NCBI GenBank assembly: GCA_031213475.1
Contig: JARUPZ010000017.1
Span: forward strand, 3,840,849 to 3,904,848
Direction: 5' to 3'
Length of the DNA stretch: 64,000 nucleotides
Source of the DNA: Nereocystis luetkeana
Taxonomy: Eukaryota > Sar > Phaeophyceae > Laminariales > Laminariaceae
Below, piece by piece: positions 9,650-21,600 of this stretch (position 1 is its first letter; the number at the start of each line of letters is the position of its first letter). The position numbers and the translations under genes are program-made. The notes below the pieces were generated by a model, which saw only the letters and a program-made list of their open reading frames with translations, had not been told where the DNA came from and ran no database searches.

Positions 9650-12600
9650 GTGAAGAATGTCATGATCCGTATTAAATGATGTCCGTCGATATAAGGACCT
9701 TTTAATAACCCTATTTATACGTAAACGATTCTTATTTACATGTACATATCTCGTACATGGTATTAATAGTAATGCCTGACCCTGGTACGTGATACTGGAC
9801 ATGCATCTTGGGTCTGTGCTCCTGTCACCTGTCTGCTGTGACTCAACGTGGGGTACAGCTCTGTACCAGGTATCCACACAGCATACAACCTGCCCTCTTC
9901 TCTAGTCTGTATGCATACGCACTTTACTGAGCACAACCCCGCAAAAAAAACAGCAGTGCGCATTCGTAGCAGTGCGCATTCGTAGCAGCAACATCGCCGA
10001 GCCCAGGCCATGGGCTACGAAGATCATACTGCTGTGGCGGTGTGTGTGTCTCGTGTGTTTTCAAACTATCTGCTGTAAAACCTATGCCAATGGTACAGCG
10101 AAGTTGCAATAAAAAGTTTGAATTTCAAAGATACCCGCCAAAAAATTTCAGAACACACTTCCTATGGGCCACGAAAAACAAAAAAAAGTTCCTAACTTTT
10201 GGAAAAGCCCGGAAAAAGCAAATCTGGGGCCGATGTTGGCCCAACATCGGCTTGAGAAAAACGCAGGCCGATCTTTGGTTCGAAGCGGCGAGATTCCGAG
10301 TCCTCGACAGACATCGATCAACAAAACCAACGATTGCGTCATGAATTATGAACGGAGTGCGCTCGTTAGGGGCTCCGACCCACCCTAGGGTCAATGTCTT
10401 CACACCATGGCCGGTGTCATGTGGCGGGAGCTGACGAGGCGTATGATAAAAAAACATTCGGGCGCTGGTTTGCACAAAACAGAAGACAAAACTTCTCCAT
10501 CCGTCTCGAATGGCAAAAAATAGACTTTTTTTCAGGTTTGGGAGGATACCGTAGGACGCCGCCGGCAAGCTCTCGCCCCCTAGACCATGGGTCCCCCTGA
10601 TATCTTCGAGGCCGTCATCTGTATTCGTTGGCCTTGCCAGATCCCGAGCGGGTTGGCCGTGGGCTGAGTCTCTGTCGAGATCGAGCGTCGATCGTCGCAC
10701 GAGCTGGTTTCGATCACCGTGTTGACAATTTGCAACCAGGAAAAACAAATTGCGCCGCCTGCAGCCGTTGGGGAAACAAAAAGAAAAAATCAAACATTTT
10801 TCTCTTTTTTCCCCACAGCGGCGGTACGAGAAAAGTTCCGGCTGTTTTTTTAAAGCGATATATTTGAAAAAAAACTTTTGAACTTCGCGTTTCCATTGGC
10901 ATAGGTCTAAGTACAATAAACCGTTCTTGCTACTCGTCGACATCCAGCACAGCCAGTGTCCGTGCCGATCCTTCAGTCCTAGAGAGATACAGGTTCCGTC
11001 GTCACAAAACTACGCCACAGATAGAGATACTACGTTTCCACGTATGCAGTCAGCACAGAGTGGACAATGCTATGCCATGCACGAAGTCACACTGGATACG
11101 ACAGGCACGGCATACACATTCTATGAAATAGAGGAAAACAAAAAAACAAAGAAGAAAAATCGAAAGAGAACTAGAAAAAAAAAAAAGAGAAAAAAAAAGA
11201 AAAAAACTGCCGTGCCCTCCCGCAGGGGATGTGGCAGACAGACACTTGGAAGGAACGAGCCGAAGAAAAAGAAGAAAAAAACACCCCGACTTGTAAACAG
11301 AGTAAGACTGAGGGCCCGTCTTAGGGTGTGTCTAAACAGAATCGACAAGCGCAATCGTAAATCGAATTCATTTCGATTTCGATAACAATTAGCCGAGGTG
11401 TCCGAACATAATCGAAAAGTGAAAACAGAAGTCCAGGCGAAAAGCAACGGGGAGCACAACCTACTTGGGCCGTCCGCAACTGTGCACACATGCCGGCCAT
11501 CTAGCGCAACGGTAACACAGATCCACCACAGAAGCAGGCAAACACGACGGCACATCGATTCCGTGAGGTCGTTGGGCCTCCCATGGAGGTGGTGGCGCGT
11601 CCAACGGTGACGCCCCGAGATCACGCTTGGAATTATTCTGAGAACGAACTTCCGACCTCCTTCTCGAGTGCATCAGCCTCAATTTTCCCTCAAACTATGT
11701 TGACTTGGGCTCGAACGCCGGGAAACAAGGCCCGATAACATCGGGGCTGGTGGTGCGGTTCGCCTGCTGGCTGTTTACGGGGGGGGGGTCTGTGCGGCTG
11801 TGTTGCCGTGCTAGCTGTGGGTTGGATACTGTGTACAACGGTCCTGATGTGATATTTTGACGTGGCTGCGCTGACCAGCAGGACGCGCTGAAGTGTTGCT
11901 GTTCGTACTTTCGATTTCCTTTTCGCGTTCCAGCCGTCAACTTTTTTATTTTTGCGTGGAGTTGTAAATCGCTCATTTGCTCGGAACCTAAAAAACGAAG
12001 GGGAACATGTTTTGAACAGGGACCGATCAGCGCCTCGTGTATTTTCATTTCGATTTTTTTATTTCGATCCTGTTTGGACACGCCCTTAACAAGAAACATT
12101 TTTCATGATAATCGAATAGGAAAAATATCTAATTGATTTAATTTGAATAGAATTTCGTAAAAAAAATGCCTGTGGGTCCTATCGAGGAATAGCGAATTAA
12201 AAAAAAACGAATATCGGACAAGGGTCAACGAACACCAGAGGGCAACCAACGAGGCGAGCGACGGCCCGCGTCCTCCCCGGGGCGCCGCGGTCAGCGGCCG
12301 ATTGCTTCTGCCAGCACCGCCGAAGAGGCTATCGCTCTTGGGACGTCTTGGGTGGCTGGCGCAGCCCCGAAGACCCACGCAAGCAGCAGCGACGGGGATA
12401 CAGCGATCGAACTTCTGAGCGAAGTCGTGACCTGGTCGGTGTTCGTGTAGTTTGCGAGGCAAAGAGGGATGAAAAGCTGGGTTTGCGACGGCCTTGTAAT
12501 TTACGGAGGCTCCGCGGATGGTCTACTCTGTGCTAGGGGCTGTCGGACCTCGCACTGCGGATGCTCCGGTGGCCCTGTCTCTCGGGAATGGGGAATCTCA

Positions 12601-15600
12601 TCTGTGAAGCAGACGACAACACGGCTCAACTTTGCGTGGATTGCTTCGGTTTCAGGAACATGCCACGTCGAGTTGGATGAACTCCCCATATAGAATAGCA
12701 CGAAGAGCAAAAGAAGCCCCAAAAGGCTTCTTGTCGAGTTCGTTTTTTTGTTCGTTTTATTCGAACCAAATGCCAAAATGCCTGCTTGGTGATTCACTTT
12801 TCGACCAATCAGATGCAAATCAAATCAAACGATAAAAAAAATGGTGGAGTATCATAAAAAAAAGTTCTCGGTAAGATGGACCCTAAGAACCAAGGGAAAA
12901 ATAACAGGCAAACCAAAGCAAAATGCACCCTCCGGGTAGAGGCAGCAGTTTTGTGGTACGAGTAGCATGGCCAGGTTCTCCCTGCTAGCCCGCCTGCCTT
13001 GCTACCCTGTCTGCGGTCTCCGTCCTGCGCTCGTCAAATATACCCCGTCCCTCGGCGTCTGACAATATGAAACAAGCAACACAGGTTCGTCATCCACCCA
13101 CCCACGCCACACGACCCCTTTCATAAGGCATATTATTGGAAGAAAGGAAGAGAAATATATAAAAGAAAAATCACAGAGGACCAAGCGCGAGAAAAAAAAA
13201 AAAAAAAGACAAAGGAACGCCACGTTCGAACCAGCTGCACCAGTTGGCGGCACGTGTAGCATAGGCATGTTCTACTTCCTAGTCGGCCTGGTACCTTGCT
13301 ACCCTGTCTGCCATCTCCTCCCTACTTTGTCCACCGCGGTTTTTCCCTTCTACTCCTCCTGTTCCCCCCTCTCTCCGCATTCCCTCGGTCGGGTTTTCTG
13401 CCACTCCTCCTGTTGCCCCCCCTCCCCCCATTCCCTTGGACACGACCCACGCCGGACGCGCGGCGCTGCCTACTCAGCTAAAAATCATCCTCGTGCCACC
13501 TCACCATGAAGCGTTCGGCTGCTTCGAGGACCCCCCGGGTACCACTTCCCCGCCTTTTTTGCTGCAGTGGGCCACAGCGCGGTCTCAACTCCAAACACCA
13601 AGGGGGCACGTTCCGTTGACCCTTCGGTGGCTCGGAACTCCCTAAGGTCTTCGACTATGCATCTATGCCAAGCCTTAAACTGTCCACCAGGTCTCGGGTT
13701 CTTCCCACCATAGCCATCGTGTCGAACCTTACCCGACTGGGTAGTCGCTCCTTGCTTCGCCGTGCCACGCCTCCCGCTAAGAAGAGCCGCCGTTTACGGA
13801 AGGTCGTTTCGATGCTCTCGCAACGTGTCATCTTGAGGGCCTTCGCGTACGAGAGGGTGGTATGGTCAGTACGAAGTCGGCGTGGTAGCGCATACCTGGT
13901 ATACACCTGTAGAACAAGTACGTGTGTGCACTCTCGTACCAGGTGCCAGGTAGTATAGGGCAAACTGTGAGCAACAAGAAAAGCATCGCAATTACTGGCC
14001 CAAGCAATTCGAGTATTTCCACCGCCTCCTTGCAGATGGGCAGCGGCGCAGCACTACTGCTCTGTCGCCCTCTACGTAGCAGCGGCAGTGGCACGGAAAG
14101 TGAAGTCATATTGGTATTAATAGTGTTGTTGCCGTTGTTGCGTTGCTGTAAGTGGCACTCGTAGTGTTGTTTGGTGTAGCCGTTGCCGTTGCCATTGGTG
14201 GTGGTGGTGGTGGTGGTCTCGTTGTTCTGTTGGTGTTGAAGGGGGTGGCGGCGGTGGTTGTGGTGGCGGTATGCAGCAGTGGGCGCCCGCAGTCAACCCT
14301 TTCACACACACACCCCCCCGTTTTGGGGGCAATCCATCCAAATTATAAGTACAGTATCTTGTCCCCAAAACGGGTCTGCAATCCTGAACAGGTTAAGAAA
14401 CGCCATGCTGAGAGAAATAGGCTCAGTTCAGCACGAAAAAATAAGAAAATTGGGTTTAGAAACACAGCTCAAAACAGTGGGACCAACTCTAAATCCTACC
14501 AGGTAGACAGACAATGGCGTTACGAGTAGACCAAGGTCGGAGAAAAATAAGAGTTTCGACCTGGACACCAAATCGACGTTTCCTGACACCGGGCGCCCAC
14601 TGCTGTAATGGTATGATAAACACTAAATATTACGGGGGGCCATAGTTAATAGGACCTATGGTGTACATAAAACCTGTATGTTTAACCATTTTTACTAACA
14701 ATATTTGGTCGTATTAACCATGGCCCCCCGTAATAGTAGCATAACGGGAGTAGTGTCGTTTCGTTGCTGTTGGTGGTGGTGGTATCATAGTATTACGGGG
14801 GACCATAGTGAATACCTGGTAGGACCGAATATTATTCGTAGAAATAGGGAATGTATAGATTTTTGTGTTGTACCGTAGGTCCTAATTTAATGTGGCCCCC
14901 CGTAAATAGTGGTGGAGGAGGTTGCGGTCGTGCAATAGTGCTTTGTGGGTGTTGTTGGTGGTGGTGGTGATGGTGTCTGTTGGCGGTGGTGCCGGTGCCG
15001 GTGCTGTCTTCGTTGATGCTGTTATTGCGGGGGATCACAGTAATCGGGACCCACCATGTACGCAAAAACCTATACATTGTACTCGTAGTATTTTCACTAT
15101 TACGGGGGACCATAGTTAATAGGACAAAATAGTGTTAGTAAAAGTGGTAATATATACCAGGTATAGGTTTTTATGTATACCATAGGTCCAATTGGCCATG
15201 GTCCCCCGTAACAGGCATATTTGGTCCTGATTACTATGTTCCCCCGTAAATAGTATTAGTGTTACATCATATCTGCCATCTACCCTGTTGCTAGACCGTC
15301 AGGCTGTTTCCTATGCGGTTCGATTTCGAGCTTCAGCTTTGTGTTTTTCGATCTCAAAAACGAATGACCCTACTTGTGCAGTCGAAATATTCAAAATCTG
15401 ACCGGAAATTTTTCGATTTGAGAATCCGATGACCCAAGTCGTGGGTCATCAGATTTTCAAATCGAAAAATGGCATGCTCTCTAAATTCAAGATGTTATCC
15501 ATGACAGCAAACAGCAGCAGAACGATCGATGAGTTGGATGGTGACACAGCTGTATAGCGGCGTCGCTTCGCGCCCGACGCTCGGGCGGGGGGCGGCGCGA

Positions 15601-18600
15601 CCCTCCGTGGCCAGACGTCAGTCGCCTGGCGCGGACTCGGGCCTAGAGACCAAGAGAAGCGCACTCGGCACGCACCTCTCCGTGGATACGTACGAGTACT
15701 TGTACGTACACTGCTGTACAGCAGCAGCAGTCAGTCACAACATGGAACCCAAAATACCAAGACAGGTGGCTCTAGCGCACTCGCCACGTCTCTTCGCCGC
15801 CAGACCAGAAATGGTCAGCCTTGGCTCGGACGCTTGGGTCCTACGCGCAGTGCAGTGCACTCAGCGCGTCTCTTCGCTGCGCCAAACCACAAAAACAGCA
15901 GTTGGTCTCGGCGTTTGCTCAAATCTCTACACACACAATAAATCTGATTTTTCCGCATAGGAAGGCTGTTTCGATTTGCCAACTTCACATCTGAAAATGC
16001 GATCGGGCCAAAATCTGAAGCTCAAAAATCGAACCGCATAGGAAACGGCCTTACATCTGCTTTTATACCGTTATTTCTGCCCGACGGCATCCAACGCACG
16101 CGGGGTCCGGTCCGTACGCACCGATTTTAAAGCTCCGTGGTCGAAAAAAGGAAGCAGAAGGCGTCACACGCCCCTGACAGGAGCGTTAATTCGTCTGTTA
16201 CACACTCGCCTGTTTCTTCCGGTGGTCATTTTTCGGTTTCGCACAGTGCTATGAACGAGACACAACCGGTAGCGTGCCAGGTATATACATATCACCAGGG
16301 TAAACCTGGTATGCTGGTAGGGTTCTTGTACGGCTTTTACGGGGGACCATAGTTAATAGGACCTATGGTGTACTTAAAAACCTATATATTTAACCATTTT
16401 TACTAACATTATTTGGTCCTATTAACTATGGTCCCCCGTAATAGTACCTGGCGTGCATTGAAACACTCAAACTACTGCTGTAGTCGTCACCCCTCGGAAG
16501 GGGTTTCCACGCTGGCTCGCTCGACAACAGGAAGGGTGCACACGCCGAGTATTGTGTCTTCTTACCGAGAGATCTCGACGAAACCTTCCGAACGCCACCT
16601 TTTTATGTGTGTGCCCCGCCCCCTCTGTTAACGGTTTCGGAGAAACTCGTCTCGGAAAATGGCACCAGGGAGGGGGGCTGTTAACTTGTCACCCCCGTGT
16701 CTTGTACCGTACGTGGCCGACCATTGGTTTAGACCTGCAGTTTTTTTCTGATGGAACCAGGGTACGCCAAGAAAAAAAAACAAAAAAAAACACTCTTTTT
16801 TAGTCCCAGACAGGGAGGGAAGGGCGGGGGGAGGGGGGGGGGGAGTTAAAACCAAGCAAAACAAAAAAAACGGGGAAAAAAAACATATTTTATTCAATTC
16901 CTGCCAAAACTCCCAACCCGCTATTTTTAGGTTGATTTTCAATTCCGGCATGGTAGCGAGTGTGGCTCCGTTTTCTGTGTTTTTCGTTCACCCCTGGATG
17001 GAATCATCATCGTTGCTGACGGCGTTCCTAGGGCCTGGTTCTGGCTGGGTAGGTGTTAGAGGTTAGGGTTAGGATGTACCCGTGGAGTTTGGGAAAGGCT
17101 ACGTGTATGTACTGCTTCAGGGCAGCGCAACACAGGCAGAATACAGTACTTTCACCGAATAGTTCGCCGTGCAAGACTGCGCAGCACGTAAGCACCCCAA
17201 ACGATAAGTACCAACGCGCGGCATGTAAGCACCCCACACCCAAACGATAAGTATCAATGCGCAGCATGTAAGCACCCCACACGATAAGCACCGTCGCGCA
17301 CCGGCGGGTCTTGGGTATTGCCCGCCGTGGTATGACAAAGTTGTTGTGTAACCAGATCCGTGGTGATGGTGGTGATGATGATGATGATCTCACATTAGCC
17401 CTTTTCCCTGAGGTCCTGACTGTGGGCACGAAACAGGCTCGTATATATATGAATACAAATATGAATGCTACCTGGTATAAATCAGGGTGTGACTACTACT
17501 GTAGGAGCGTACCAGGTATGACGTCGCACTGCATCAGGTATCGCTGTTCTTAGGGCGGCTTTTTTAAACTGGAGCTGCTTATGTCACGCAGAGGCGTTCT
17601 ACGATAAAGGTTCACCCTTTTCTGAGGCTCCTCACTTGAGGTGCTCCACACTAATAGTAAGTCGCCCCAAAACAAAAATCAAACTGCATCCCGATGAATA
17701 ATCCCATGGCCCAAGTATACAATTACGTCATTTTTCGGAACAAGATTGGCATTCCGACAATTTTGGGTCAAGGAGCCCCGCCATTCAGAAAACATTTTGA
17801 GCGGATATGTGCTACGTACCTCTATCGTAGAACGCGTCCGCATGTTTGTATGTTGGTCGTACCGTGCCGTTTCTAATTTCAAGGCGGGTCTATATGTTCG
17901 AGATACATACTCTCCATATTTGTTTTCTCGTGAACCAAGCCGTTTTGTCGCCCGCGTGATATGATGAGCATATCGTGTGGTGCGTTCTATCATATCAGAT
18001 GGAATCACGTATCATGCCTTCTCCTGTCATATCACATCATGTCGAAGCGTCTCTTACAATTGCATACCAGGGTGCCGTATTATATCATACCAGGGTATTA
18101 TATATCATTCCACGGGATATCATAGAATATCGTATCATATCATACCATATCACATCATACCATATCATATCTTATCATATCATATCATATCATGCCATAT
18201 CATACCATGTCATATCGTATCATACCATACGAAGTGCGTGGTATTATATCATATACTACCATACCATACCATGTCATACAATATCATATTACCATACGGT
18301 CGCATACAACATCATATCGCATCATGATACCAAGTGTGCTTGTATCAGGCACCCTCTGTATATCACCGCCGTGCCGTTTTCCACAGCAGTGGTACCCTCT
18401 ACCAGGTCCCAGTACATGATACGTTTACCGCTTCTATCGGCATCACCTCGTTATCGACTGCGCGCTTGCTTCGCCACCGCAGCTTCGCATTCGAGTATCG
18501 GAGATCCCACTCGTCAGCCTCCACCTCCACCTACCTGCCGGCTACCCGTCCCGCGACTTACCCGTGGCGGAGATAAAAGCGCCGGGCCTTGCCCAGAAGG

Positions 18601-21600
18601 CACGGAACAAACTCGCCGAAGGTGAGTTGATCCCTAGTCCCGTTTTGGAGACACACCACTCAAATTATAATGTACCTGGTAAGTGTTTGGTCCCCAAAGC
18701 GGGACTCCAGTGCTATATAAGAGGTTTATCCCCTTTTAGAACTGCGGTCCCGTTTTGGGGACAAACCACTCAAATTCCAAGTAGTATTTCCTCAAAACGA
18801 GACTGCGGCCCCAAAAGGGTTAAGGGGGGCGTTCTCGTTGTGGGGACAAACCACTTGAAATTGGAATCAGCTTTACAGCAGGGGGGTCATGTACGGTTTT
18901 GTTTCAGCAGTAAAAATGGAAGTCGACGTAAACTGTACTATTGGGCATACATATGGCTTGGTATACATATGGCTTGCTCGCTCGCCCAGGGGGGGACTCG
19001 CGCTGTCGTCAATCGTTGTGCAACTGCTGTCGTCAACCATTGTTGGCGGTTAACCCTCTTGGGGAGTTCGAAAAGGGAAAAATTGACCATAAAAAAAGTG
19101 GCGGTTTCAGCAACCATTGTGACCACTGTCTGATTGGGGGACGATACAGGTTAGTGTCCGAGTAACAATTCAAGGAGTCGTTATGTTCGGTGCGGGGACA
19201 GCATGATCCCACCCGCACTGCTGCTAGGCACTCACGCTTCTCGTAGCTGGATGATAATAACACCCAAGGCGCCAACCATTGTTCCGGTCGCTATCTATCT
19301 CGGGGGTCCCGAAGAGGTTCTAAATGGGAGGTTTTCACGCCTCCGACAGATGATGGGATGCCCTGCTTCAAAATGGGTGCTAGATATTTCAAGAGAAGGT
19401 GATGTCTTCCCGGTCGCGTGTGATCTGCTGCTGTGCTGCTGTCGTAGCCCATGGTGCCGGGTGGAACCCGCATAATCTGAACGATCTACGTAGCGCGTGT
19501 TTTCTGGCTTGGACCATTTCTATGCAGATCCTTGCGCAACCTCTCACAACGGCAGGTCATGAGCTGAAGATGACCTAGATCATGATCTATCTGGAGATGA
19601 GCCGTCCGACGTGTTGATGAGATTTTTTCGGTCGGGCGCGTGGATATCCGGCGTCAGATTTCCTACAATAGGACGCATTCCGTGACTTCCACAGCCACAA
19701 ATATTGCTATCTTTAAATAAAGGACCAAGTGGTCAGATGTCCTTGCCAAGATCTGCGTCTGCTGTCGTTGGGTTCTGGGATTTCCTTCTTACACCGAGTA
19801 TGTGGATGGTGTTGTCGAAACAAGCGCTTCCATGCATTGTCGGATGGCAACTCTGTCGAATCAGACATTGTCCGAGGGCACAATTAGATGATGGAGGATA
19901 CTCGAATACATGTGCCCTACGTGAGGTCATATAAAACCCGTGCACCGGTAGTGCGCGCGATGAAAGTATCACACACAGCTCGCAAAGATGTCTTTCGCCG
20001 GACCCCTCGATTTCACAGCTGGTGATTTTTTTTTGTATTCTTATTTTTTCATCGTAGTAGGGTCTGCTGGCTTCACCCAGCTCGAAAATATGAAGGCATG
20101 CTCTATAAATTTTGCAGTCGTGTAAATTATAGCACCTCGCTGCTCTTGAGGTTCAATTTAGTTTTCCTGATCGTGGGGGCATGTTCGTCCTGGGGGGGGA
20201 AGGGCGTTCTTCTTACAGCTGACTAGTCGTACGGGGGTCGAGATTCTAGCTGCCGAAATTGTGAGAGGGCGAATATAGTGCCGCTTTGGCCGGCAATATA
20301 TTTTGCCAGTTTGGCATCCACATCAGAGTCCACACTGTATTTTCATTCCCGGGCACAAAGGGATTGCCAGTTTGGCATCCACATCAGAGTCCACACTGTA
20401 TTTTCATTCCCGGGCACAAAGGGATTATATTCGAAAAGACATGCCTACCTATCAACACTTCGTTGACATTTACTAGTTCAGTACGTACTGTGCCAGGTAT
20501 GTGTGTTTGTTGCTTTTTTTTTCGGCGGCGATAGGTTTCGGGGCCTAACCCTTTTCGGGCCCGTTTTGTGGACAAACCGAGCAAGTTGTCCCCACTTTGT
20601 CCCCAAGACCGGGCTGCGGTCATAAAGGCCCAAGGTACGTCAGGTTTTGCTTGTTTCGCTTTTCTTGGGTCCAAGTGTCGCCGCACTATTCATAGGAAGA
20701 TAGTTCAACTCTGTCCGGAAACTATTACGGGGGACCATAGTTAATAGGACCAAATATTGTTAGTAAAAATGGTCAAATATATAGGTTTTTATGTACACCA
20801 CAGGTCCTATTAACTATGGTCCCCCGTAATAAAGAAACAAAAAAAAACGTTTGGCCGTAAATATGAACGCTCAAATGGTCCCTGACGTTTTCCGGACAGA
20901 GAGGTGGTGACCCAGCGCAGTCCGGTTGACTCTCCGTTTTTCGGATCAGCCGTACGCACAGCGGTGGTTCAGCTGATCCTGCCCCGCGACCCCAACGACC
21001 GAAACAAAGAGCTATCAAAAATATCGGCGAGCTGGACTACTGCGGTACCTGTTGTCTCCTTTGCTACAACTGCCCTCACCGTTTGGCGGAGAAAAAAAAA
21101 ACTCGAAATTTGACTGTTACGGGGAACCGTATTAAATAGGACCTACGGTCCACACAAAAATCTATATATTTCGCTATTTTTTACTAACAATATTTGGTCC
21201 TACTTACTATGGCCGGTCGTGATAGAGTAGTACGGGGAAATGTGGTAATGAGAACCAAACATGGTGTGTGAATGTAAGGAGGTACCTATTTCGGGGGACC
21301 ATAGTAAATAGGACGAAAAATTGTTCGAAAAAATACCGAAATATATACCTGGTAGGTGTTTGTGTGTACCGTAGGTCGTGTTTAATATGGTCCCCCGTAA
21401 TAACTGGTACCAGGTATGTATTGCTTTTTTTCACTTTTTTTTCAATCATCAATTTTATTTTCCAGGTTAGGAGGTTTTTACCCTCAGCGGTCTCCTTCTG
21501 GACGAGCCGTGGTCACAGGTGTCGTCCCGTCTCCCCCCCGGTTCGTGCCTTCATTCTTTGTCGCGCATAGGGTTCAGCGCTCCCACTGCTCGTCGATTTC

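Noticed and set aside
10125-10943. 272-codon minus-strand frame
   Set aside because: It lies inside a non-autonomous Harbinger-like repeat, is broken in the second copy and has no recognised domain.
15529-15960. 143-codon plus-strand frame
   Set aside because: Inside the putative 749-bp transposon, no recognised motif and no second copy to compare.
17055-17075. Telomere-like TTAGGGTTAGG
   Set aside because: Barely two units in the middle of a gene-bearing intron region.
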